NCBI GenBank assembly: GCA_018907035.1
Contig: JACCIC010000062.1
Location: 763,501 to 827,500, forward strand
Length of the DNA: 64,000 bases
Origin: Sycobia sp. Sy_11
Taxonomy: Eukaryota; Arthropoda; Insecta; Hymenoptera; Epichrysomallidae
Direction: 5' to 3'
Shown here: one piece after another, positions 12,891 to 24,987 of the stretch
Layout of the letters: the number at the start of each line of letters is the position of its first letter
Position numbering within the stretch: position 1 is the first letter of the stretch
Made by a program: the position numbers and the translations under genes
The notes under the pieces: model-generated
Database searches by the model: none
Seen by the model: only the letters and a program-made list of their open reading frames with translations
What the model was told of the DNA's origin: nothing

Positions 12891-13268
12891 ATATAACTGC
12901 AATTATGGAAATCATTCTGATCAATTCGCAGCAAACTTTATATCTATGCATACATTTCTTTGTAAAATGTGTCTAAAATGATATCTTAAAACTTTTCTAT
13001 ACTTATTAGGGCTTGGATCATAATCCATTATTTTATGATGTTTAAAATTTTTTAACTTTAAAATATTTTACATCTTTTACTTTATGAAAACTATGAAAAC
13101 AAAAAAAAAGACTTAGAATATTTCATCTCTAGTGAAATCAAAGGATGTCAATCTTTTATATAGTAAACGTCTTTTATGTATTTTAGAAAGAAATGTATAC
13201 ATAGATATACATATAGCTGCGAATTCATCACATTTCCGGAACTACAGTTATATGAACGTCTGGATATA

Positions 13269-14066
13269 CAAGGTCAGACAATTAAGTAATTACAAATTAA
13301 GGTGCATCGCTGCGATGCCCTTCAAAGTAGTCCCCTCCCGCACCTATACACTTATTCCAACGAGTTTTCCAGTTTCCGCAACAATTCTGGAACACTTCCT
13401 GTGGGACTACTCTTCGAGTACCCTCGTCACACATTTTTGGATGTCTTCAACAGAGTCAAAATGACGACCTTCGAAAAAGTCGCCGGGTGACATGTCAGGT
13501 GAATAGGGCGGTTGTGGTAACGTTGCATGCCTTTTGACGCCAAAAACTGAGAGACTGAACGCTTTGTGACAGGGAGCATTGCCGTAATGCAGAACCCAAG
13601 TCTTTGCAATGTACGTATAAACTCTTTGTAAACCTTCCCTCTGCTTTCGAAAAAGCAAATAAACATGGTTTTCACTTTAGACTTGCTCATTCTCCGCGCC
13701 TCGTATTTGACGCTCTCATGGCCTTTTTTAAAATCGGAATGCCACCGAAGCACTTGACTACGACTCAGGGCAACACTACCATACACTTTAAGCACTTTTT
13801 CATAAGTTTCTGTCGTTGTTGCGCCAAGTTTAGCACAAAATTTTATCACGCACCGTTGCGTTAAATTTCTCTGTTCCATTTTCGTGACAAGCATTACTCG
13901 CGCGTTGCTACACTAAACAGCTGGCGAAGAAATGATCATACAAGGGTCGTCCAGGTCTCAATAGAGAGAGTAGAGATCTACTATTATGGTCGCGGAGTTA
14001 CAGGTTCGCAGTGTTACCACAAGGCGAGAAAGAAAATCGATTACATTACTTAATTGTCTGATTTTG
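13269..14066 (-). mobile_element. mariner element, internally deleted
   Basis: The terminal inverted repeats read CAAGGTCAGACAATTAAGTA at 13269 and CAAAATCAGACAATTAAGTA on the reverse strand from 14066. TA dinucleotides flank them. The minus strand encodes an N-terminal helix-turn-helix part (METQ-like start, then SRSQVLRWHSDFKKG) and a C-terminal part (NAPCHKAFS, LPQPPYSPDMSP, VEDIQKCV). These lie in two different frames, and a large central portion is missing. At 798 bp it is well below the roughly 1.3 kb of complete mariners. It is non-functional. Confidence 0.85.
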
Positions 14067-14067
14067 T

Positions 14068-14350
14068 ATATACTATTTATTGGGTTCATGCTTATTTCAA
14101 GGATTATGTTACAGTTTTTGTTGTTGTCAAAGAAATGAACAGTACTACAATTATTGATGACAAAATAAAAAAAAATTATGAAAAAGAAGTTTAAAAAGTT
14201 AAAAAGAGCTATGTTTAAAGAAGTTAAGATAAAAATAAGATAAAAAATTAAACAAATTCAAATGAAAATCCTTGGGCAAAGTAACAATAAATGTTGATTT
14301 TACAACAGAAGAATACAGATAAATAGTTTTGTCTTTGTATTTGTTTCTGA
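14068..14350. repeat. right arm of the old inverted duplication
   Basis: It is the reverse complement of the 12685-12890 region. The best block is 14282-14336. The mariner lies between the arms. Confidence 0.6.
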
Positions 14351-15980
14351 AACCAAAACTTCAGACTATGGTACCAGCAAACGATAGAAAAGCCCTCATT
14401 ATACATTAAAATTATGGCGAAATTTTAAAACAAGATACGGCCGATTTAAAATTGAAATAAATCAAATTTTTTCTCTTTTTTGCAATCTATTTCCGAGAAT
14501 TCATTAGAAATTAGTATTAGAAATTTTTGAAAGGAATACCGAAGATTTTTATAAATATTAAATCACTGATTTTTATGACATACAATAAAAATCTTCAATT
14601 TTTGATAACTGTTAATTATCTATCTATAAATAATTTGTTAGATCATTCTAGAACTTTCTGTATAACTATTGTTTTTAATAATATGCATTAATTATAAGAT
14701 TATGATAAGCCTGTATATAAATTGTCTGTTATACATAAACTATTCATTAAAAAGGAATGTTAAATTTCACATTAAGTTGTCTTTGTATTAAGGAGACCAA
14801 TATATATTTTTATATTTGTTTTATAGTATGATAATTTTAAGAAATTTCTAAAGTTATAGTATTTATCTTTATCATCAAAAAGTCTGCAAATTATAAATCA
14901 TTTTGTGTAAGTTTATTGCAAATAAGATGCAATAATGTTACATTATTAAAAATTCAATATATTTTAAGATATAATTCATGGTTAATTGATTGGATGACTA
15001 ATTCATCAAGGAAATATCTATGGTGATTTATTATTCAAATAACAATAATGAAAAAAAACATTATGTAATAGATGATTTTTAAAATCAAAGATTATACAAT
15101 CATTAGGTATTTACAAAGATTAATAATTCTCACACTATATAAAAGAAACTATATGATTATACAGAATTAGATACGAAACTATATTAAAATAAAAAATCAA
15201 GTTTTCTGACTATTTACATAAAATACAAATACATTATATAGTATTTTAATTTTAACTGTACATTAAGTATTTTTAGAACTAAATTAAAAAAATACTAAAT
15301 TATTGTAATTGTAAACACTGTTGATTTGTTCCTATTATTAGTAAATTATTTTTAAAGAATTATGAAATGTTATTATTGTCAATTTAATATATAAATATTG
15401 AAGAAAATACTTTCTACAACCTGCTTCAAGGTAACGTAGTTTCATAATAAAACTCTTTTTGCTTTTACATTTATTCGACACTTTCCCAACCTCTTTAAGT
15501 GGAAAAACACATAAATATTAATTATTGACAAAATTTATACGTATTTCTATATGTATTTTCCAGCAACTATATAAAATTAACTTTTTTTATATAATTAATG
15601 TATAAAAAGAGTTTTATTATAAAAATAAGTAAACTAACTAAACCCACTTTCAGAAAATATCTTTTAACTATTTTTATTTTATACTGGAGGAAAAAATCTG
15701 CAACTTTTTGCTTTAATAATTCAATATATTATCTACTAATAGAGTTAATAACTAAATAAAGTCTGCAAACTTACATAAAGGATACAATGCAGAAATATAT
15801 GTACCTTAATTTTTATGAATAAATATTAATGATTTCTTTAGAAATTCCGTTTGTAATTTTCTGATTTTCCCTGCATCTAAAATATTTTCGCTCTGATTAG
15901 CATGTATTTTTGTAGTTTATTTTCTTAAATAGAAAATACTCATTTCGCTAGAATTACTTATTCTTTAATTTATTTTGCAG
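14351..15980. other. AT-rich intron
   Basis: No gene or clear repeat was recognised. The stretch ends in acceptor TATTTTGCAG at 15980. Confidence 0.45.
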
Positions 15981-16149
15981 GACACTTCTACTGCAATCAC
16001 TGTTTTAAATCATACAGTTCTATAGGGGCATTAAAATTCCATCAAAGATACGAATGCGGTATTGAGCCTACATATCAATGCACTCTTTGTTCTTATAAAG
16101 GACGGAGAAGATATGCTCTTTCTCAACATATGTTACGTCATTCTGAAAG
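15981..16149 (+). CDS. lola: lola-type alternative exon, zinc-finger pair (first coding part of an AT-hook isoform)
   Basis: After acceptor TTTTGCAG, two bases (GA) and 55 codons encode finger 1 (C4, C7, H20, C25) and finger 2 (C33, C36, H49, H53), almost without linker. The exon does not end in a stop at the finger end. The codon after E55 is split by a donor (GAAAG|GTTTGT, 16149/16150) whose acceptor is at 16394, giving an AT-hook-like tail. If the intron is retained, the frame adds only RFVVFY and stops at TAG. The splice is inferred from the good donor and acceptor and from the sense of the second exon. Confidence 0.85.
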
Positions 16150-16210
16150 GTTTGTGGTATTTTACTAGATACATTCTATTAATAAATGTTTTTATCGGTA
16201 TATATTATAA

Positions 16211-16212
<2 letters not shown>

Positions 16213-16266
<54 letters not shown>
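16213..16266. repeat. (TA)n microsatellite
   Basis: Uninterrupted TA dinucleotides inside the small intron of the AT-hook isoform. Confidence 0.95.
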
Positions 16267-16273
<7 letters not shown>

Positions 16274-16394
16274 CATACTATATAGTATATACATATATGA
16301 TAGATACTATATACATTGTTTGCATTAATTGTCTAAAAATTCATATATAACAAATTTTTAATAACATATATTAATTTTTTTCTTTTTATTTCAG

Positions 16395-16452
16395 AGTTAC
16401 CGGTAGACGAAGGCGAGGTCGGCCGAAGTTAAGTCAACGAAAAAATCGCTGA
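16395..16452 (+). CDS. lola: second coding exon: AT-hook-like C-terminus
   Basis: After acceptor TTTTATTTCAG (ending at 16394) the frame continues from the split Arg codon as RVTGRRRRGRPKLSQRKNR and TGA at 16450-16452. GRRRRGRPK contains the RGRP core of AT-hooks, which bind the minor groove of AT-rich DNA. The 245-base intron between finger pair and tail includes a (TA)n repeat. An AATAAA follows at 16503. The combination predicts an isoform with BTB, two fingers and an AT-hook. The family relation of the tail is inferred from the motif alone. Confidence 0.75.
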
Positions 16453-16502
16453 ATTCATTAATCTCATCATGTTCATTATCTACTGTCGACAATAACATAT
16501 TG

Positions 16503-16508
16503 AATAAA
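16503..16508 (+). promoter_or_regulatory. polyadenylation signal AATAAA
   Basis: Canonical hexamer about 50 bases after the stop of the AT-hook exon. Confidence 0.55.
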
Positions 16509-18352
16509 GTTCTTTTTGTAATTTTCGTTTTGTTCACTGTTTACCTTGAAATTGTTGTTATTTGCTATATTACAAAATATAGTATATAATAATTTTAGTA
16601 CAACCTATACTATATAATAAGTAAAACTGATATTTTCAAACTATTATGTATCAGTATAGCGTATAAGTGCTTTATTGACGAGTGGTACTAATACTTTTGT
16701 ATGAAAGATTCAATTTCACGGAAGGAGAATTCTGATATAGAAACCGAAAACTATATCGATCATTGTAATTCCATCAATGATTTGTTTGGAGTGATCGTAA
16801 CGAAAAAATGTTAGCTTTATTATAATATTTTGTTTTTGCAGATACCCATTTAATGTGGGAGTATAAAAAATACATAAATGATAATTGTCCATATATACAA
16901 AATCATAACGGAGATCCATTTTTAGAATGACAAGATTTACAAAGAAATATATACTTTTTTCATTTTTATTTATATTTTAAAATATATATATATATATATA
17001 CAAAATCTGAATATCCAATCATACGAAACGGTTCTTGTTTTTACATAGTATCGTAAATATTTTTATAATATAAAGATAAATACTTTTGATAAGCTAGCAG
17101 CTTGGTTTATATACAGTCCAACAATAAATCAAAAACTTTCGGTTGTAATTTTTTCTTTAGTTAGACAAGAATTCTTCGAGAATCTGAAATATTTAGCTTA
17201 TAAATAATAATATCAAATTTTGAAAATTGCATTAGTCTTTAAGGTAGAAAAAATGATTTCTATTTAGAATTTTTAATAAACTAAAATATTTGTATAAATT
17301 ATTTATCTATTGATATGAATTTTTTGAAAAGCATGTTCAGTTAGAAATATTTCTGAAATCATACTTTGTTTGCTTAAATCTTTTTAAAAAAGAGCAGTAA
17401 CGTTTATAAGTTAACTATCTTTATAATAATTAACTATCTTTATAATAAAGTCTTAGAAAATTATAAACAAGCTGTTCTTTTTTAACAGTGCTTAAATCGC
17501 TTGATTTTATTTTCATAAAAATTTTTGTAAGTATTTGCTTGATACGTTAGAAGTAATGCGAATTTCTTCTTCAACTTCAATTTTCTCTTCTATTAGTATA
17601 GTAAAATATTATTTTGATATTGTAAAAGTAATCTTCAAGCATCGAATTAGATTATGCAGCTGAATATTTGCTATTGCATTTAGTATTTTTAGTTATTAGT
17701 TTTTGCTTAGAAGTGCAATAGACCACTATCTTTATTCAAATGTGCTACAATAAAACTTTGGAAAATAAATACATTTTTATTTAATATAATGATGTTTCTA
17801 AAACATTTATGGTCTGGTCTGAAAGAAAGCTCTTTTTAAATGCAGTAGTTAAGTTTGAAGGTTGCATAAATAATATATTGACCTTTTAAAGTAAAAAAAA
17901 ATATTGAAAATTTTTCATTAACAGTTTCTAATTATTTATTGTAATTAAATAGTTGTATTACATAACTTTATTTATGAAATATGTATGAAGATATAATTCT
18001 AATATTATTTTAATTATTTGTTTAAAACAACTAATAAAAGAATACAAATTATAAGGTAGTACCAATAGCTTTGTATAATTCTCTATTTATTCATGTACAG
18101 GCAGAGTATTTATATTAACATGTGTCAATTTTACTTTATGGAATGGGAACCATGTCAATATCTTTATTCCTACGTACTACTGAAACAACTATCGCAAAAA
18201 CGCTAAATTATTCTTACAGTAATTTATTATTATTACAATCAATTGATTTATGATTAGCACATGGGACGCTTCGCTTTACGTGCACCCAGGCTCCTTCTAT
18301 CTTTTCCACCTAAATGATTATCCTACTAATACGGTTGCGATATCTGTTGCAG
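16509..18352. other. AT-rich intron
   Basis: A short TA repeat lies at about 16981-17001. No gene was recognised. The end (CTACTAAT ... TCTGTTGCAG) looks like a branch point followed by an acceptor. Confidence 0.45.
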
Positions 18353-18672
18353 CGGAGGACTTGAGCATCGCTTCTAGCCTGAAGTGGGCCGAGGCTTGGC
18401 AAAAGCTAGCGGAGAACGTGCCCTCGATCATGTGGCGTTCGGGGGTGAATATGGGCAAGGGTTACGATGCCGCAGAAGGCTTCAGCTGCTCGGCCTGTGG
18501 TCGCATCTACAAGTTAAAGAGCAGCCTAAGAAATCACCAAAAATGGGAGTGTGGTAAGGAGCCACAGTTCCAGTGTCCTCACTGCGTCTACCGGGCCAAG
18601 CAGAAAATGCACATATCCCGTCATATGGAGCGCATGCACAAGGAGAAGCTCTTTAAGCAGGAGACGACGTAA
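18353..18672 (+). CDS. lola: lola-type alternative terminal exon, zinc-finger pair
   Basis: After acceptor CTGTTGCAG with a CTACTAAT branch-point candidate 20-25 bases upstream, two bases (CG) and 105 codons run to TAA. An acidic/Trp-containing linker (W11, W15, W27) leads to finger 1 (C45, C48, H61, C66) and finger 2 (C74, C77, H90, H95). A short basic tail follows. The exon is more GC-rich than its surroundings, in keeping with strong coding constraint. An ATG upstream at 18250 is in frame through the acceptor, but that stretch lacks conservation features and contains the branch point, so I read it as intron. Confidence 0.85.
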
Positions 18673-21395
18673 TGCATATAATCGGAGCTACCGATTCGAT
18701 AGTATAGGGCTTACCTCGCCGATGATACAATTTTGAACCGTGGAATTATTGTTAAGAGAGACTATAGAATAGGTTTCTATAAGCGTTTCAGCGATGTACG
18801 AATTTTTTAAAATTCTCTAACTGCTAAAGAACGATGTGGCAAGGTTCATAGGAGGCAAAAATTGTCTCACTGAAATAACACTGAACATTACATAAATTTT
18901 TAAGCTTATCTCATTAAAAATTCCATTGTTCACATATCTGATTGATTGTGAATTCAAAGGATTTGCTGAGCAAATATCAAGTAATATTCTGCTATGTAGA
19001 GTATTTCACTATTACCAAACGAAATAATTATCCACAGCTTAGAATTGTATGGTGGACTTTTGTTTAAATCCCATGACCAGCAGGTCATTTTATTAAACGA
19101 AAGTGACTATCAGTGACATTCGAACAAAATGATTATATATAATCTTTTAGAGAATCATTTGGATGATTAACATCAAAGAATGTTTAAATTCAATAAAAGA
19201 ATCGGCGACGATTCAGTACCATTTAAATTAATAACAATTTTTTATTGTAATGCTGAGTCTTAACTCTAATTTCTCATTAATAAAAAAAAATTAAGAATAC
19301 ATTTTTAAAATAAATTAAGCGATGGATATTCAACTATTTCAGTTACTTCATTATGATTGCATAATCTAATCTCATTTACCATATGCATAATCATATAAAA
19401 AGAAAGTTAATACTTACTTATTAATTATAGTTTTTTATGGGGGTGATTACGTCTCGAAAATATAAAAAATTAATTTTGTATTAGGTTGAGAAAAAGACAC
19501 AATGTGTGAATAGTTTGCTTTTTTCAAGGCAATCATTTGCAATTGGTATATTTCGAAAATACGGAAAAAATTTTGTGAAAGCAATGAATAGGTGCAATTA
19601 TTTTTCGGACAATTAAAACTTCCACAAGGATGGAAAAAAGTAGATTTTGAAATTAGCTGTGATAAATGCATTTAAACGCATGTGAAATGATACATATAAG
19701 TAGGCAGATATATAGCCTAAAGTTTTTGGTTGAAAACTTTTTTTTTTATCAAAAATTATTTTATATAAAATTGACTTTTAATGGCAACCTTGTTGCGTTC
19801 ACAAATAAAAGAGAAAATGTTTTCATCGATATAGTAAATTTTAACACAAATGAAAGGTTTTTAAGTAATTAAATTATCAATTAAGCACATTTTAGGAATT
19901 CCAAGCCGTATTAAAGCACCCAGAGCTAGAGTATGTATTACATTATTCGGCCAAGCCGGATAAAATCTTCCATAGTAACCATTCTGGTCACACTGGTTCC
20001 ATAATTTTTAAACAATTTGAACGCCGCCGTGTGGGCGCTGGCTTAAAAAATATATAACGACTGAAATATAGAAAATGTACATCAGCACAGCATGTACAAT
20101 TATACAATAGATTATTAAATAATATACTTTACCTGTTCTGTCAAGTATGTCAGATATACACATTGTATATAATCGATCCATATAATTATTTATACATATT
20201 TATTATTGCGTACCTTGACTTATTTTATTTTAAAGCCAACAAAGACCCTAACGTTAATTCAAGACTGAATTAAATAATATTTATAAAGCATTTCTTTCTT
20301 TATATATCATCATAAATATACATATTTTCATTAGTATTTTACATTTCCATGAAACGACAACACCATTTAGAATATTTACGCAATTATATTATTGATAATA
20401 TACAATTTATAAAGAAAATAAATTTAAAGAATTTAACAACGATAATAGATTTTAGAAAGGATAACATTTTTATACAATTCGATCAATATTAAATTAAAAT
20501 TTTTTTTTAATTAGAGAAAAGAACAACCATTTATAAAATCAGAAAATCTCTAATTTTGATAGAAAAGTGATCTGAGTGAAATCATTTCGCAACATAAAAG
20601 TTGTCTTGATTTCATTACTATTTAATTTTGATTTAATCTTAATCATAAACGTTAAAGTAGCTGCCACAAAAATACTCTATAGTCTTTGAATTCCGCATCA
20701 TTGTACAAAGTACGAGATACTATATTTTACCAAATAGAACGCTAAGAAATCCCAAATGCTGTTTAATACTCGTTCCGCATATTCCTACAACAAGCCAACA
20801 GTGCGCCACGGCCGTTCAACTTTCCATAAAAAATAGCCAATATTTATACAATGGGAGCTATAAAAAATAAATTAATTATAGTTGTTCCATATAAAGATGT
20901 GGATGTTTTACCATAGTTGTGAAATTGTAGATTATTATAAAAGAAAAATCTGCGTACATATCTTAAGTTTTATTTTATTTAAACTCCAATAGTCAAAGTC
21001 AATTTAAATATGTTAAGAAAATGATACAAAAATATTAAATATTAATTATTTTTTATTTTAATAAATAATATTTTCTTTGAATATATTTGACTAAGTTTTT
21101 AGTAAATTTTCAATTAGTTATATTTTAAAAAAATTTTCTTTTATAAATCTCAATTACCTTTCCTCTAAAATCTAAATGAGTAAATACATTCTTGTTCATG
21201 TACGCTATATCTTTAATAATTCTTTTTAAGAGCATAGTATGAAAACATTTTTATAAATTAATGAATGAGAAAATTGATAGATTTTAGTAGATCTTTACTA
21301 TTTGATGAATATAAAGAAGTATAATAAGGGGAAAAAATTAGCAAGTAGAATATTATTAAATTTAATTTTGATATAATCATGGTAATAACTATATT

Positions 21396-21550
21396 CTTTG
21401 TCTTCTTCTTCTTCTTGTTCTTCTTCTTCTTGTTCTGCTTGTTTTCGTTCTTCTTGTTCTTGTTCTTGTTCTTCTTGTTCTTGTTCTTGTTCTTCTTCTT
21501 TTTATTATTATTACTATTATTGTTATTGTTATTACTATTATTATTATTCG
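21396..21550. repeat. CTT/TTG and ATT trinucleotide microsatellite
   Basis: Irregular CTT and TTG triplets followed by TTA triplets. The ORFs across it are low-complexity artefacts. Confidence 0.9.
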
Positions 21551-21966
21551 AAACATATCAGGACTAATAATTTTATCATTCATTAAAGAAATTTAAAAAT
21601 TTAAAACAATTTAGAAAAAAAAAATATACAAATTCAAAGTTATAATGAGAAGCTTAAATTAGAAATTTTTCTATTTATGTATTTAGCCAAAAGATTTTGA
21701 TTTAAAATTATAGTTTTAAGGTATAATTATTATAGATATACTTAGGCTTTTCTATAAAAATTAGATATTGATTGATAATAAATCCCGTCTTAATGAATTC
21801 ATTAAATTCATACAATATTCAAGAATATAATTCAGAATTAAAATTTAAGTTTAGTTTTTAGTTTTTAAGACAATTAGATCATTTTAATATTCAATGTTTC
21901 CGGATCTCCACATAAAATAATTTAAAAAATTATTTTATATTTTCTAATATAAATTTTTATTAAAAA

Positions 21967-21969
<3 letters not shown>

Positions 21970-22024
<55 letters not shown>
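21970..22024. repeat. (TA)n microsatellite
   Basis: Uninterrupted TA dinucleotides. Confidence 0.95.
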
Positions 22025-22027
<3 letters not shown>

Positions 22028-24874
22028 TGTGTTGTGAGATAACTTGAGATAACTGATCTTGAGAGCAGTAATCTTTTTAAACGTTTTATAATAATTGACA
22101 TGCAAAACCAGCGAAATTTTGATAAAAACCAAATTTATTTAAAAGATACGAATATGCTTTCATTACATTCAAATATTTATAAATAAATATATAAGTAATT
22201 AAGATGCATACTTTAGTGATCATATCGTAAATATAATTTTGATAGATCATATTTTATTTTGCCATTGTCTTTTAAGAAAATAACACTTAGCGTTGATCGT
22301 TAAAAAAACGCAAATTTTACAAAGTTATTTTAGAGAATTGTTCTTATCAATTTTAAGAAGCTTTATTGATTTCAAATAAATATTGCTGACAGCTTTTAAT
22401 ATGAGCATTGTAGTAAGTTAAGCCAACTCAGAGCTTTGTATTTTTAGAATTTAGTATGTATAATGTAAAACAAATCGATTAGTGATAAAACATTATATTT
22501 GTCCTACAAGATTTAGAATAAGCTATCGATATGTTAAAATACTAAATTAGATATCAATTATAATTTGGATTGATCTGTTACTCTAAAAGTTTTGTCCTGT
22601 TTGACAAAGCAAAAATAATAAGACAAATATAAGTTTTGATTTCAGTGTCCAATCTAGCAAGCTGTGAAACAAGATCGAGACAAAGCCTTGTGTTATGTGC
22701 CTTTATGACCACTTAGATTTTAGATTAAGAAAAGAGGTGTTGAGTATACATTGATGTGAATGATCTTTATGTAATTTGTGGACGGTAAAGTTCTAAAATA
22801 TTTAGTAACTTTGAATTTCATGCAAATTTTTAATATGGAAAATTAGTAAAAACATGATCATATTTTTTATTTTATTTCTAGTTAATTTATTTATATAACT
22901 TTTTTGTGATTTCTATTTTATTCATTATCATATAGAGGATTGTAGCAATTAAAAAACTGATAGTATTTATTTGCAGAATTTATGAAATGTATATATGTAA
23001 GATTTTTTCTACACAGTGATATTTTTTAAAAATTAGCGTTTACTGCCAATTTATTTAAGTGAAAGTAGACTAATTTATAGTTGCAATTTACAAAAATATT
23101 TTCCGCACTAGAATAACCTGTTTCTTTGTCATTTATGAATTCCTGAAATTATTTGGGCCTTTATATCTTCATTTGACTTTTACATTAAAAATATGTTTTT
23201 TTTTAATTATGTTTATTAAATCACTCTTTAATATATTTTCATACTAAGGATAGCAACATAATAAATGGCAAAAATAAAAACTTATGTTATTATTACATGG
23301 ATAAAAAAATTAAAATTTTCTTTTGGTATTAAATATCTGATAATGTTTAAGTCTTTTATGTTCATTTTTATTAGTGCAAGTTGCACAGGATTGAAATTTT
23401 AAAAAAAATTTTCAAATAAAAAAATGAAAAATTTTCTTTTCCACTGCAGATATTGTTGGGCAATACTACAAATGACATTCCTGTATTAAAATGGTAATAT
23501 TAAAATAGTACTAGAAAAAATACTTTCCGAGAGATTGTCGTAGGAGTACCTTTAATTATAAGAAAGAGAAATAATTTGACAGTTAGAATTAATAAATTAA
23601 TTCAATTATAGATAGTTAATTTTTTTAATTGATTTAATTGATTAATAAATTAATTCTATTCTATAATTCGATTAATTCTATTAAAACTATTATAACGAAA
23701 ATCAAAAAATAAACGAAGGTTTGTCTTGAACTATTTATTTTAGAAATATATTCATTTTAAATCCTAAAATTAATTTAAAAATTCATATTAGCAGAAATAA
23801 ATTTGAAATTATACTATTCATACAGAAATATTTTTTATTTATTTATGATTTTTTAAAATATTATCAATAATGGCTGTAATAAAGAAAATTTTTAAATATT
23901 ATATTAGCGGATTAAGAATTAATTGGATTTTCATGTTATAAATTTTCTTACACAATCACAGTAAAACAACCGTACTATTAAGAGTATTGAAAAATTATTA
24001 TTTAGTCATTACTTTTTTCAATGTGATATCATTAATATAGATAAGTGCATATTTGATTTAATTTGTTAATTAAGGAAACGACTTATATTAAAACTACAAA
24101 CTCTGTGTCAATTTGAATTTGTCAAAATTGGAACATTGGAATATTTGAACTATAAATGTGTCAAGTTTAAATGTATTTTCATTTTTTACTCGTTATAATA
24201 ATATATTCTAAACAGTATAATGGCAATATACTAAATGTCTTTAGTTTAATAGTTTAGTATATTGACTGCACTGAACATGTTAAATGCGGAAGATTCATAA
24301 AAGTAAAATGTAACTCACCTTAAATGTATCACTCACCGCCTCTGAAAAACATACATATATTTTATACTGTGCGTAATTATAATTTTATTCGCTCCTAGTG
24401 ATTTAAATAAATTTTTTAATGCTTTTTATTTAATATTTACTCTACATTGTATTAATAATTTGATAATTCAATTCCATTTTATTATGTACGTGATAAGCTG
24501 TAAAAATATCGTAAATATTTTTTAAAACATTTAAGCTAAATACAAAAAGTATTTTCTGGAGCCATATTTAGCTTACATGCGAATTATTTTAGAAACTTTG
24601 ATCTACAAAAAATATTCTAAATTTATCATTTCCACCAGCATAATAATTTTCGAGCAAGATTTTAATAGGACTACAAAATAGTTTTCTACATTCCAAAAAG
24701 TTCGTTTTATAGGATTGTATTGTATTAAGAAAAATAAATAAAGACAATTTAAAAAGAAGAGTTAAGAAAATTTAACTTTTATTTTCTTTTGCATAAAACA
24801 TTATACAATAATAAATTACATTAATTTGTATGTCAATTTTTGTAAATCCTACTAATTGTTTATTTTTTTTGCAG

Positions 24875-24981
24875 GTGTTCCTGTGTCTATTAGTCAGTAT
24901 AAAGATGATAATTCAATGAAAATTGTAAAGCTATATTATAAAGCGTACTCAATACTATATCCATTACGTTACTTCGATTAA
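24875..24981 (+). CDS. candidate lola-phase terminal exon without zinc fingers
   Basis: A strong acceptor (CTACTAAT branch-like motif, eight T, GCAG) precedes two bases (GT). An open frame of 34 codons (VPVSISQYKDD..., ending YFD) to TAA at 24979-24981 follows, in exactly the phase of the finger exons. No Cys/His fingers are present. A mariner starts six bases after the stop. It may be a genuine short isoform end, the start of a decayed finger exon, or a chance frame after a pseudo-acceptor. Confidence 0.25.
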
Positions 24982-24987
24982 GTTATA

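Larger units (their letters stand above)
18673..24874. other. long AT-rich intron
   Basis: About 6 kb with no convincing exon. It contains a CTT/TTG-type simple repeat (21396-21550), a (TA)n run (21970-22024), and GC-richer patches at about 19900-20045 and 20750-20830 that I could not identify. It ends in CTACTAAT...TTTTTTTTGCAG at 24874. Confidence 0.45.

Noticed and set aside
16062..16328. 88-codon ORF overlapping finger exon 15981
   Set aside because: It is out of frame with the fingers and its end is the translated (TA)n repeat.
18250..18352. Upstream ATG extension of the finger exon at 18353
   Set aside because: The segment contains a branch-point-like CTACTAAT and a TGTTGCAG acceptor in the array phase, so it is read as intron.
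19896..19962. Possible lola-phase exon IPSRIKAPRARV...
   Set aside because: Short frame after a weak TTTTAG acceptor, with no finger. The GC-richer patch around it remains unexplained.
21379..21586. Ser/Cys- or Phe/Leu-rich ORFs on both strands
   Set aside because: They are translations of a CTT/TTG/ATT microsatellite.
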